From an uncultured Cedecea sp. (lineage in GTDB: Bacteria > Pseudomonadota > Gammaproteobacteria > Enterobacterales > Enterobacteriaceae), in assembly GCF_947498825.1 (NCBI RefSeq), contig NZ_CANMLV010000012.1:1-64000 (forward strand): DNA of 64,000 nt, in the 5' to 3' direction. Of this stretch, positions 17,501 through 25,839 are shown one piece after another; the first letter of the stretch is position 1; every line of letters begins with the position of its first letter. The notes beneath the pieces are model-generated. The model worked only from the letters and a program-made list of their open reading frames with translations. It did not search any database and was not told where the DNA came from. Made by a program: the position numbers and the translations under genes.

Positions 17501-20500
17501 CGCTTCGCCATCTGAATATCATTGCGATTAACCCGCAGCTGCAACAAATTGCTCTGCCTGATTTGAAAGTGGTGTTAATCGAACAAAAATATATTTCGGT
17601 GCTGACTCAGCTGGATTCTGGTGTCTATAAATATCAGTCCAAACTCAAGGAAGTGCCGCTATCAGAACAGCCGCTTTCGCTCTCTGAGCAGGGCAGTGAT
17701 CTGATACTGGCAACAGATAAACCGGGCGATTTTGTGCTGGCGCTGGAAGATGCGCAAGGCACAGTGCTTAACCGTATCTCTTATACCGTTGCGGGTAATG
17801 CGAACCTCAGCCGTTCGCTGGATCGTAACGCCGAGCTTAAGATCAAACTCAATAAGGCGGAGTACCTGCCAAATGAGGAAATAGAGATAGCCATCAATGC
17901 GCCTTATACCGGCAGCGGGTTGATTACTATCGAAAAAGACAAAGTGTATCGCTGGCAATGGTTCTCTACCGATACCACCAGTTCTGTGCAGAAAATCCGT
18001 CTGCCTGCTGATATGGAAGGTAACGGCTATATTAATGTTCAGTTTGTACGCGATGTGAACTCGAATGAAATCTTTATGAGCCCACTCAGTTATGGCGTTA
18101 TGCCATTTAAGATTGGGACTCAAGCGCGCCAGAGCACCCTGGAGGTGAGCGTTCCGGAAGTGATTAAACCGGGTGAAAATCTGGCGATGACGGTAACCAC
18201 AGAAGAGCCGCAACAGGTGGCGCTGTTTGCCGTGGATGAAGGTATTTTACAGGTAGCCCGTTATCGTTTAACCGATCCGCTGGACTATTTCTTCCGCAAA
18301 CGCTCACTGGATGTGGAGAGTTCGCAAATTCTCGATCTGATCCTGCCGGAATTCAGTAAGTTAATGCAGCTGACAGCGGCACCGGGTGGCGATGGTGGTG
18401 AAGGGATCGATCTGAATGTTAATCCGTTCAAACGTAAACGGGATAAACCGGTTGCTTACTGGTCCGGGATAACCGAAGTCAATGGCAAGCAGCAGTTTGA
18501 CTATCCGGTGCCGGACTATTTCAACGGTAAAATTCGCGTCATGGCGATTGCCGTGACACCGGAAAAAATCGGTAAAGCACAGACTGCTGTGACCGTACGC
18601 GACAACTTTATCATGACGCCAAACGTACCGGCGATGGTCGCACCGGGTGATGAGTTTGATATCAGTGTCGGCGTAAGCAATAACCTTGAAGAGTTGGGCG
18701 GCAAGCCTGTGGACATTAATGTCCATCTCACCGTACCGCCGTCACTGGAAGTTATAGGTGAAGCCGACCGGGCCCTGTCGCTGGCTGAAAAACGCGAAGG
18801 CGTGGTGAATTTCCGTCTGCGGGCGAATGCCGTGTTGGGTGATGCGCCCCTGATTTTTGACGCACAATACCTGGATAAAACCAGTCGTCGTACTGTCAGT
18901 ACCTCAGTACGTCCGGCAATGCCGTACCGTACCCAATCGGTGATGGGGCGTATGAGTGGTAGTCGCCAGGAGATTGATAATTTACGCCAGATGTTTGACG
19001 CCTACGCGGTGCGTACTGCGGCGGTTTCTAACTCGCCTCTGGTGCTGACTAACGGGCTTGCTCAGTACCTTGAAGATTATCCTTATTATTGCTCTGAACA
19101 GATTGTCAGCCGTTCCATTCCCCTGATCCTCGCAGGCCAGCATCCGGAAATGCGCGGTGTGCAGAGTCAGACGGAAAACAGCAAAAAACTGAACGAAATG
19201 CTGGCTGTTCTGCGTTCACGCCAGAATGATAGCGGTGCAGTGGGTATGTGGCGATCGTCTCCGCAAACCGATCCGTTCGTCACACCTTATGTGGTGCAGT
19301 ATCTGCTGGAAGCTAAAGCAGCAGGTGTCACCTTGCCACAGGGTATGCTGGATGAAGCCAATGCGGCCCTGCGTGAACTGGCCGTCAGCCGCTATGATGA
19401 TTTATATTCTCTGCGTTTACGCAGTTGGGCAATTTATCTGCTGACGCGCCAGGGTATTATCACCACCAGTGCGCTGGCATCGGTTCAGGACAAGCTACAG
19501 CAGCTTTATCCGGAGCGCTGGAAAACCGATCTCAGTGCGCTGTATCTGGCATCCTCTTATCGTATGTTAAAAATGGACGAGGAGGCCACCCGGCTTTTAC
19601 AACCGACCTGGCAGCAATTGAATCAGGCATACGATAAAGGCTGGTGGACACAAAATTACTTTGACCCACTGGTTCAGGATGCGACGAGACTGTATCTGAT
19701 CACGCGTCACTTCCCGGAAAAGGTGTCTGCTATTCCACCTCAGGTACTGGAAAACATGGTCAAGTTGCTGAAAGAAGATCGTTATACAACCTACTCTTCT
19801 GCGATGAGTATCCTGGCGCTGGAAAGTTATTCCTCGCAGGTCGCGGCCGAAGCCGCGTCCCCGGATGCGCTGAAAATCTTCCAGATCGATAAAACGGAAG
19901 GCGTCGAGCCACAGCTGATTTCCAGCCTGCAGGGATTACTGGCAAAAGCCAATTTCACGGCGGATGCTGAGCGTCTGCGTATTCAAAACGACAATAACGC
20001 ACCTGCATGGTATGTGGTGACAGAGGCCGGTTTCAGCCTTGCGGCACCGAAAGAAGCCCTTTCGCGCGGACTGGAGATTACCCGCGATTACACGAATGAA
20101 CAGGGTAAACCGGTAACTCAGGTTATGCTGGGTGAGACAATTAACGTACACCTGAAAGTGCGGGCTAATTCGCAAGAAGGGCAGGATAATTTAGCGATTG
20201 TTGATTTGCTACCCGGCGGATTTGAAGTGGTACAACAAACCCCACCGCAGGCGAGCAGCGGCGAAGAAGACAACAGTGATTCAGAAGAAGGGGGAGATTC
20301 AGCATCCTGGCAGTCACCCCTTGCTGCGGAGGGATCAACCTGGGCGCCGGATTACAGCGATATTCGTGAAGATCGTGTGGTGATTTACGGTAGTGCCAGC
20401 ACTGATGTGCAGGAATTTATCTATCAAATCAAGGCGACGAATACAGGAAGCTTCACCATCCCACCTGCCTATGGTGAAGCGATGTATAACCGTGAAGTGC

Positions 20501-20571
20501 AGGCATTGTCCGTAAGTGACAAAAAATTGGTGGTAGTGCCAGCCGAAGAGTCGGTTGTTGTTAAAAAATAG
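14560..20571 (+). CDS. Large membrane-anchored alpha-2-macroglobulin (YfhM-like) with thioester motif
   Basis: 2003 residues, about 350 more than E. coli YfhM. The N-terminus has two hydrophobic segments (about residues 8-30 and 72-92) and no lipobox, so it is anchored by helices rather than lipid. Next come macroglobulin-like beta domains, a bait-like region, and the complement-type core. The thioester motif Cys-Ser-Glu-Gln is at residues 1511-1514, within an alpha-helical toroid domain. An acidic Ser/Glu/Asp linker lies near residue 1905, before the C-terminal receptor-type domain. Bacterial alpha-2-macroglobulins trap proteases in the periplasm. The next gene is pbpC, the classic partner: protease trapping coupled to cell-wall repair. 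The ribosome site is weak. Confidence 0.85.
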   Translation: MDLLRFLLRLPFTLIKGFFCLLAFIFSLSGRLVKPVVGNIAWHPPRWWPVVSGFLTRGFKRMERGVDKYPKTVSLAILLLLGAAGAGVYGWHWWLNRPQPIEPAPMVYQKASVRVRGPETIHYTEQKPAPQQVVFTFNHSVAPITDIDKVVEKGIALNPAVAGEWKWVTGDRLVFTPKQPLPMGASYRVNFSPKVLLAPQIQLQKTEYEFSAPAFGYQLNHSEYYQDPQDPQKRSAIFNVRFNAPVDVASFEKNIALGLREGKGKTESKLKYSVVFDQKKLNAWVHSEPLKPLDYGGSVHMTIAQGVKASVASNATTQSRSASVSVPNLYSLKVDNISAQLVASDGAKGQPVLVIDFSDAVKDKDIRRAVKAWLLPQHNPDDTEAGTGVDDYASWDVGRIDNSVLAQSKPLNIQLNEGENDYQPQFSFQFDAPARRSLLVEIDNVLTSSGGYKMPEKRYLIVSVPEYPKSLQFMSQGSLLSVKGDKQISVTARNVPGMRLDIKRVIPSQLQHIVSFKSRKYSSTDFNRLSDEYFTEHFTYQSAVNNDNPGEIHYQGIDLSRYLTTDPASHRGVFLLTLSAWDPNKGEDSAGNNEERSYQEESEEQPVGDSRFVVVTDLGIIAKRSQDKNRDIFVQSIHHGTPVSAAKVSVIGKNGVALLTQTTGDDGHVRFPSLDVYTSERTPVMFLVEKEGDVSFLPVDYSNDRWLDFSRFNVGGDATPSDPRTLSSYLFSDRGVYRPGDTFHIGLITRAASWSTGLAGVPVRAEIHDPRDKLMRTVPLTLGSAGFNELSYTTDENSPTGEWNVYLYLSGKNNEYPVLLGHTAVNVKEFEPDRLKVKLQLTPERKQGWVKPSELQASIDVQNLFGTPAQDRRVASRLTLRPMYPSFDAFPDYAFYENNRNSDGFETELEDSTTDENGRADIALDLKNYADATYQLQLLSEAFVAGGGRSVSAAARVLVSPYDYLIGVKADGDLGYINRDALRHLNIIAINPQLQQIALPDLKVVLIEQKYISVLTQLDSGVYKYQSKLKEVPLSEQPLSLSEQGSDLILATDKPGDFVLALEDAQGTVLNRISYTVAGNANLSRSLDRNAELKIKLNKAEYLPNEEIEIAINAPYTGSGLITIEKDKVYRWQWFSTDTTSSVQKIRLPADMEGNGYINVQFVRDVNSNEIFMSPLSYGVMPFKIGTQARQSTLEVSVPEVIKPGENLAMTVTTEEPQQVALFAVDEGILQVARYRLTDPLDYFFRKRSLDVESSQILDLILPEFSKLMQLTAAPGGDGGEGIDLNVNPFKRKRDKPVAYWSGITEVNGKQQFDYPVPDYFNGKIRVMAIAVTPEKIGKAQTAVTVRDNFIMTPNVPAMVAPGDEFDISVGVSNNLEELGGKPVDINVHLTVPPSLEVIGEADRALSLAEKREGVVNFRLRANAVLGDAPLIFDAQYLDKTSRRTVSTSVRPAMPYRTQSVMGRMSGSRQEIDNLRQMFDAYAVRTAAVSNSPLVLTNGLAQYLEDYPYYCSEQIVSRSIPLILAGQHPEMRGVQSQTENSKKLNEMLAVLRSRQNDSGAVGMWRSSPQTDPFVTPYVVQYLLEAKAAGVTLPQGMLDEANAALRELAVSRYDDLYSLRLRSWAIYLLTRQGIITTSALASVQDKLQQLYPERWKTDLSALYLASSYRMLKMDEEATRLLQPTWQQLNQAYDKGWWTQNYFDPLVQDATRLYLITRHFPEKVSAIPPQVLENMVKLLKEDRYTTYSSAMSILALESYSSQVAAEAASPDALKIFQIDKTEGVEPQLISSLQGLLAKANFTADAERLRIQNDNNAPAWYVVTEAGFSLAAPKEALSRGLEITRDYTNEQGKPVTQVMLGETINVHLKVRANSQEGQDNLAIVDLLPGGFEVVQQTPPQASSGEEDNSDSEEGGDSASWQSPLAAEGSTWAPDYSDIREDRVVIYGSASTDVQEFIYQIKATNTGSFTIPPAYGEAMYNREVQALSVSDKKLVVVPAEESVVVKK

Positions 20572-20584
20572 TTGGCTGCAGACG

Positions 20585-20609
20585 ACGCCCCGCGATTTTA
20601 GCGGGGCGT
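20585..20609 (+). terminator. Intercistronic hairpin between macroglobulin gene and pbpC
   Basis: A 9-bp GC-rich stem (ACGCCCCGC / GCGGGGCGT) with a 7-base loop and no T-run. It more likely attenuates or stabilises the transcript than ends it. Confidence 0.5.
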
Positions 20610-20629
20610 AACTGACTCTGAGTAGCAAA

Positions 20630-22999
20630 ATGAATATTTTCCCCCGCTCTTTTAAAATGGCCGGTCGATGGCTACAGAATATCGCGATGGCGATATTTTT
20701 ACTGGCGCTACTGGTACTGGGGTGTCGTCTCTGGCCTCATCCTCCTCTTTCCCAGGGGCTGCCTTTCTCTTCTGTTTATTATGACCAGCAGGGCATACTT
20801 ATGCGTATCACGCTGGCAAATGACGATCGCTATCGTCTGTGGACGCCTCTTGAAGAGATATCGCCTTTGGCGATAAAAGGTTTATTACTGCATGAAGATC
20901 GCTGGTTTTATTTCAATCCTGGGTTCAATCCATTCAGTCTGATGCGTGGTTTCTGGCAGAGCTATGTGATGGGAGGAACGATGCAGGGCGGATCGACCAT
21001 CACCATGCAGCTTGCACGCATGCACTGGCACCTTAATACCCGTACACCCGCGGGTAAAATTATGCAGATTCTGCGTGCGATACAACTGGAGCTGAGTTAT
21101 TCCAAAGACGATATTCTCGAAGCCTATCTGAACTATGCCCCCTTCGGGCGTAATATTGAGAGTATTGGCGCAGCCAGTCTTATCTATTTTAATCAATCAC
21201 CGAGGGGTCTGACCTTACCAGAAGCGCTGACACTGGCGGTACTGCCGCAATCCCCCAGCTCTCGTATGAATGCCAAATCAGGTCTGCCGGATAGCAGGCT
21301 GATACAGGCACGTAACCGGCTATTTGTGCGCTGGCAGAAACACTATCCGACGGACAACAGCCAGCTTTCTTTATTCAGTCTGCCGCTGGCCCTGCGTCAG
21401 CCAGAGCAGATGCCTTATATTGCTCCGCACTTTATTGAGCAGCTTCGCCAGCAGACCCGGCAATGGGTTCAGACTCAGACCCGCATTGATACGACACTGG
21501 ATGCCCATCTCCAGCGTTTGATTGAACGTCAGATCAATGCGTTTATCGTCCGGAATAAAAGCCGGGGCATTAACAATGCTGCCGCCTTGCTGGTGGATAC
21601 CCGTGATATGGGGATCCGCGCCCTGGTCGGGTCTGCGGACTATTACAATCGCAGGATACAGGGCCAGGTTAATGGCACGAATGCCAAACGATCGCCAGGT
21701 TCGGCGCTGAAACCCTTTATTTACGCGCTGGGGATGGAGCAGGGGGTTTTGCACCCGATGACCGTGCTGAGAGATGTCCCCTCTGCCTTCGGGGCTTATG
21801 CACCAGAAAATTTTGACCGCCGCTTTCTCGGGCCGATCACCGCAACCGATGCACTGAATTTCAGCCGTAATATTCCGGCGGTCTATGTGGCTTCCCAGTT
21901 GCGCCAGCCCACCTTCTACCAATTTCTACGGCTGTCGGGTGTGGCCAATATGTCCAGCGAAAATCACTACGGTTTGTCACTGGTACTGGGAGGCGGTGAA
22001 ATCACGATGCAGGAGCTGGCAAAACTCTATGGGCTGCTGGCGAATCGCGGGGTGTTGCAGCCATTACGCATGCAAAAAAGCGATACCGTTCCTGCCACAC
22101 CGGTCAGATTACTGAGCGAGGAGGCAAGCTTTATGACGCTGGATATGTTACGCCAGCATCGCCGCCCGGGGGATACGCTGGCTCAGCGTCCTTCCTCTCT
22201 GCCTGTGTACTGGAAAACGGGGACATCCTGGGGATTCCGTGATGCCTGGAGCGTGGGGATCTTCGGGCCTTACGTCCTGGTGGTCTGGGAAGGGAATTTC
22301 GACGGTCGAGGGAATAATGCGCTGGTTGGTGCTGAGGCTGCCGCGCCACTTTTCTTTAATATTATCGACAGTATCATTGCCAGTTATCCGCGATTACAGG
22401 AACCCAGACATCCGTTCCCTGAGCAATTGAAGCGCGAAGAAATCTGTCTTGCCAGCGGGGACTTGCCTACACCATGGTGCCAGCAAAAAGGTAAAACCTG
22501 GTTTATTCCCGGAAAGTCACCGATCAAAGTTGATACCGTTTATCGCCCGGTACGGTTGGACAAGGCTACAGGAGAAGTGGCTTGTGCTCCTTATGACGAA
22601 AGTGAAACCCGGGTCGAGATTTTTGAGTTCTGGCCATCGGATTTAGCCAATGTTTTCGCCCAGGCCGGACTGCCAAAACGTAAGCCGCCAGTGAGTCGGT
22701 GCAACAATTCGGGAATTGACGTGAGCGGTAATCCGCCACGAATAACCTCCCCACTGAAGAATACGGTCTACACCCTGCGACAATCGCTGCAAGGGCGCGA
22801 CAAGATCTCCTTCAATGCGGTGACGGATGCGGACAGCAAAACGGTTTACTGGTTTGTTGACGATATCTATCTTGGCAGTTCTGCCAGTAAATCGACTATC
22901 GACTGGCATCCTGCTAACAACGGACAGTATCGTGTGCGTGTTGTCGACGATCGGGGACGCGCCGACAGCCGAACAGTGAGCATTCAGATTGTGAATTAA
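20630..22999 (+). CDS. pbpC: Penicillin-binding protein 1C
   Basis: 789 residues. An N-terminal membrane helix (about 17-33) precedes a GT51 transglycosylase domain with catalytic Glu89 in LHEDRWFYFNPG and the family block GGSTITMQLAR. The transpeptidase domain has Ser358-x-x-Lys361 (SPGSALKPF), SRN in FSRNIPAVY, and KTG in YWKTGTSWGF. A C-terminal BiPBP-type domain follows. The enzyme polymerises and cross-links peptidoglycan. It follows the macroglobulin gene by 58 bases, the same order as yfhM-pbpC in E. coli. Confidence 0.95.
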   Translation: MNIFPRSFKMAGRWLQNIAMAIFLLALLVLGCRLWPHPPLSQGLPFSSVYYDQQGILMRITLANDDRYRLWTPLEEISPLAIKGLLLHEDRWFYFNPGFNPFSLMRGFWQSYVMGGTMQGGSTITMQLARMHWHLNTRTPAGKIMQILRAIQLELSYSKDDILEAYLNYAPFGRNIESIGAASLIYFNQSPRGLTLPEALTLAVLPQSPSSRMNAKSGLPDSRLIQARNRLFVRWQKHYPTDNSQLSLFSLPLALRQPEQMPYIAPHFIEQLRQQTRQWVQTQTRIDTTLDAHLQRLIERQINAFIVRNKSRGINNAAALLVDTRDMGIRALVGSADYYNRRIQGQVNGTNAKRSPGSALKPFIYALGMEQGVLHPMTVLRDVPSAFGAYAPENFDRRFLGPITATDALNFSRNIPAVYVASQLRQPTFYQFLRLSGVANMSSENHYGLSLVLGGGEITMQELAKLYGLLANRGVLQPLRMQKSDTVPATPVRLLSEEASFMTLDMLRQHRRPGDTLAQRPSSLPVYWKTGTSWGFRDAWSVGIFGPYVLVVWEGNFDGRGNNALVGAEAAAPLFFNIIDSIIASYPRLQEPRHPFPEQLKREEICLASGDLPTPWCQQKGKTWFIPGKSPIKVDTVYRPVRLDKATGEVACAPYDESETRVEIFEFWPSDLANVFAQAGLPKRKPPVSRCNNSGIDVSGNPPRITSPLKNTVYTLRQSLQGRDKISFNAVTDADSKTVYWFVDDIYLGSSASKSTIDWHPANNGQYRVRVVDDRGRADSRTVSIQIVN

Positions 23000-23047
23000 G
23001 TGGAAGCCGTGTCTTTTTACCCGGAATTATCTGCAGATAACGCCCAG

Positions 23048-23518
23048 TTAAAATTCGATAGCCATATCCATACAGCGTAGATCTGTCTGAGCAAGTTTTG
23101 ATGGACAGGAACCTTCTTTGATAAGAATAAAACCCTGCCGTTCATAAAATGTTTGTGCGTTTGGCGTGGAAGACAGGGTCAGTTTTTTCAGTCCTCGTTT
23201 AATTGCCTCATGTTTAATGGTTTCAATAATCTGACCGGCAAAGCCCTGACCAGAATAACCCGGTAAGGTAAAAATAGCCTCCACGCTTCCTGATGAAAGA
23301 TCCAGATACCCGGTTGCAACCCGCTCGCCCCCCGGGATCTCAGCAACAAAAAAAGGATTTTCTGCAATCACTTTCCTGTAACTTTCAGGCATTGCATCAG
23401 GCGTCCAGGCTGCGAGTACGGCGGGACTATAACTGGTTTTGCATCCTTCACGGATCGCAAGATTTCTGATATTCCAGCAGGCTTCTGCCTCTTCAGGTAC
23501 AGCCAGTCTGATCGTCAT
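23048..23518 (-). CDS. GNAT family N-acetyltransferase
   Basis: 156 residues with the GNAT fold. Motif A is VEAIFTLPGYSGQGFAGQII (acetyl-CoA binding, G-x-G-x-A form), then a helix, KLTLSSTPNAQTFYERQGF as motif B, and a short last strand. The substrate cannot be told from sequence. It is a lone gene on the minus strand with pbpC convergent to it. Confidence 0.8.
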   Translation of the reverse strand: MTIRLAVPEEAEACWNIRNLAIREGCKTSYSPAVLAAWTPDAMPESYRKVIAENPFFVAEIPGGERVATGYLDLSSGSVEAIFTLPGYSGQGFAGQIIETIKHEAIKRGLKKLTLSSTPNAQTFYERQGFILIKEGSCPSKLAQTDLRCMDMAIEF

Positions 23519-23684
23519 TTTTCTTCCGTTCTTTTTGGGTTATTGGTACAGATTTATCATAAAACGATTCAGTTGCAACATCAGCGTTAAGCAAAAAGTG
23601 GCTCCAGAGACGGAGCTGGCTGACCGCCGTATGCTTTTACCAGTAAGTCTGTTGCAGTGGAGCGTTGTCGTTTTTAGGTGGGAT

Positions 23685-23717
23685 AAACGGACTCAGAGTG
23701 ACGCTCTGAGTCCGTTT
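23685..23717 (-). terminator. Terminator of the carboxylesterase gene
   Basis: A perfect 14-bp stem (AAACGGACTCAGAG / CTCTGAGTCCGTTT) with a 5-base loop, 18 bases past the esterase stop on the minus strand. Confidence 0.85.
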
Positions 23718-23734
23718 CGTTTTAACTTATCTAG

Positions 23735-25399
23735 CTAGTGGGCGAAATGTGCGTCCAGTTTTTCGCTAAACCAGCGTCCTTTCAGGACACTGGAGAGCAT
23801 CTCTTTTTTCGCATCCGGGGTAATGCTGTGGTCTTGTTCAATCGCGCGGATAACATCATCGACGTTATATGACTTACTGCGCATAGAAATAAGGGCTTTT
23901 TGTTTACTGGCATCCAGCTCGAGTATCGATTCTCCGGCTGCGACATTTTCTGGGGTCCAGGCTTTCCAGGCAGGTTGTCCCGGAACATCAGGATTGCCTG
24001 TACGAATAAACTGACGAATATAACCGTTAAATTGTTCGCCTAATTTTTTAGCCCCGGCCAGTTTAATCGCGTCTGCGGTAAATACCTCATATTTCACCGG
24101 ATCCCAGAAAGGCATAAAGACCCCGTGGAAAGAGCCTATCGGTGCCATTCGCGAACCGGTAACAAAGGCATCCATACCGAAACGAAACTCTGCGCCGTAA
24201 ATCGGTGCAGGGTAGTGCGGATACATTTTTTCAGCCGACTGATTGACGTTAAACAGGCTATACAGCAGGCTGCCATATTTGTTGGCAAAGGCATATTTAT
24301 TCAGCAGCTCCGTATCCTGGGCCAGAGTGCCTTGTTTAAATGCTGCCTGAAAATAAGGGTCACCCAGTGCGAAGAAGGAAAATTCGCTCTGACCGCTGAA
24401 CATCAGGACCGGTACCGCATTGTACTTAAGCGTATCAAAACCACTTTCAGGCAATACCGTGCCATCACGATATAAGTGCGGGAATTTCGCCATACGAATA
24501 CCGGCATCGCCAAAGAATGAGGCTAACTGTGCTGCAGGTAAATGATAAAGATACTGTTTTACCTCATCTCCCCCCGCTAATAACCAGGCTTCTGCTTGTT
24601 GAACGGTGGGTTTTATCCCATCTTTTACCACCTGTTCGGCAAAGCGGCGGGCAAAGATTTTTTCTGCTTCGTTTTTATCGCTGGTTGTCATGCCCCCGCT
24701 AAAGACGATGGCTTTCTGAAAGCTGGAGGCAAACAGCGGAGATATTAACATCGCCATCACATCGCGACCGCCAGCGGAGAAACCGGAAACGGTAATATTA
24801 TTCGCATCCCCACCAAAGGCTGACGCATTTTGTTTTACCCAGTCCAGGGCACTTTTTATATCGAGTAACGTAAAGTTGCCTGAATCTTGACGGGCGTCGC
24901 CAGTATTAAGTGCGCTCAGAGGATTAAAGCCTAAAGCACCCAAACGATAATTAGCCGTGACGATGACCGCGTTAAGGGTTGTGGCTAAGTGCTGCGGGTT
25001 AAATTCAGTGGATGTACCCACCTGGTTATTGCCACCGTGAATATAAAACAGGACGGGTAATTGGCGGTCAGACGTTTGTGGTCTGTAAACATTAAGATTA
25101 AGGCAGTCCTCCTGGCCTTTTGTCCCGTCTGCGGTGACCTGAATACAATCCGCTGCCGGTTGGGTGGTATCCCGTATATCAGTCCATTTCTTCGGCGTTT
25201 CAGGCGGCTGCCAGCGCAGTTGTGCCACCGGGGCCTGAGCATAAGGAATACCCGTCCAGTATTCGACGCCTTGTTGTTCAGTCCCGAGAATTTTGCCGTA
25301 ACTTGTTTCAATAATTAACGGATTGTCCTGCGCCAGCGCGCTAACACAACTGGCAGATAATAATGTAAAGGATATAGCCCGACAGAGAACGGAAACCAT
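23735..25399 (-). CDS. Secreted type-B carboxylesterase (alpha/beta hydrolase)
   Basis: 554 residues. The signal peptide ends about ALA|QDNPL. Conserved type-B features are GIPYAQAP near the start, DCLNLNVYRP, the oxyanion stretch YIHGGNNQVG, and the nucleophile Ser208 in GFSAGG. A catalytic His is plausible in SFHGVF. The usual second Gly of the nucleophile elbow is present, and the oxyanion loop has Asn-Asn where most have Gly-Phe. It should hydrolyse ester bonds in the periplasm or outside the cell; the substrate is unknown. Confidence 0.85.
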   Translation of the reverse strand: MVSVLCRAISFTLLSASCVSALAQDNPLIIETSYGKILGTEQQGVEYWTGIPYAQAPVAQLRWQPPETPKKWTDIRDTTQPAADCIQVTADGTKGQEDCLNLNVYRPQTSDRQLPVLFYIHGGNNQVGTSTEFNPQHLATTLNAVIVTANYRLGALGFNPLSALNTGDARQDSGNFTLLDIKSALDWVKQNASAFGGDANNITVSGFSAGGRDVMAMLISPLFASSFQKAIVFSGGMTTSDKNEAEKIFARRFAEQVVKDGIKPTVQQAEAWLLAGGDEVKQYLYHLPAAQLASFFGDAGIRMAKFPHLYRDGTVLPESGFDTLKYNAVPVLMFSGQSEFSFFALGDPYFQAAFKQGTLAQDTELLNKYAFANKYGSLLYSLFNVNQSAEKMYPHYPAPIYGAEFRFGMDAFVTGSRMAPIGSFHGVFMPFWDPVKYEVFTADAIKLAGAKKLGEQFNGYIRQFIRTGNPDVPGQPAWKAWTPENVAAGESILELDASKQKALISMRSKSYNVDDVIRAIEQDHSITPDAKKEMLSSVLKGRWFSEKLDAHFAH

Positions 25400-25839
25400 C
25401 TGTAACTCCTCACGATAATCTCATTATTGTTGAATAACGGTGCGGACTAAATTAAAAGATTTTCTTATGACAGCAAACTGCTTTTAGCAAAATAGCAATA
25501 TTTACTCATTGATTTTTAAGGGGATAATAAACCCTCAAGAGATTTTGGCGCTATTTTCGTTTATCTTTGCAGGAGAATGACAGTGTATTTATCGCTTTCC
25601 CATTCTGCTGGCAAAGCTATCCAACGTTGATACCTGAATCAGCAAATCGTGTTTTTTTATATCTGTGCGTTATTCCGGCATTTAAAGGGGATTGGGGAGT
25701 CACCGTTACAATATCGCAAGCATCTGTCAAAAAAGGGAAAATGCTCTCAAAAAGAGAGCAATAGTCCGGATATCTAGCCTGTTGTTCGGCCTGCGGTTGC
25801 TACGTCGAAGAGCAACCACGTTCAGTCCTTTTTCCCCAC
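25400..25839. other. Gene-free stretch between esterase and TonB receptor genes
   Basis: About 440 bases without a supportable gene. The left part is the upstream region of the esterase gene, and the right part holds the terminator of the receptor gene at 25742-25760. Confidence 0.5.
25742..25760 (-). terminator. Terminator of the TonB receptor gene
   Basis: Read on the minus strand, a 7-bp stem (TGCTCTC / GAGAGCA) with a T5 loop is followed by TTTTCCCTTTTTT. It lies about 80 bases past the receptor stop. Confidence 0.75.
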
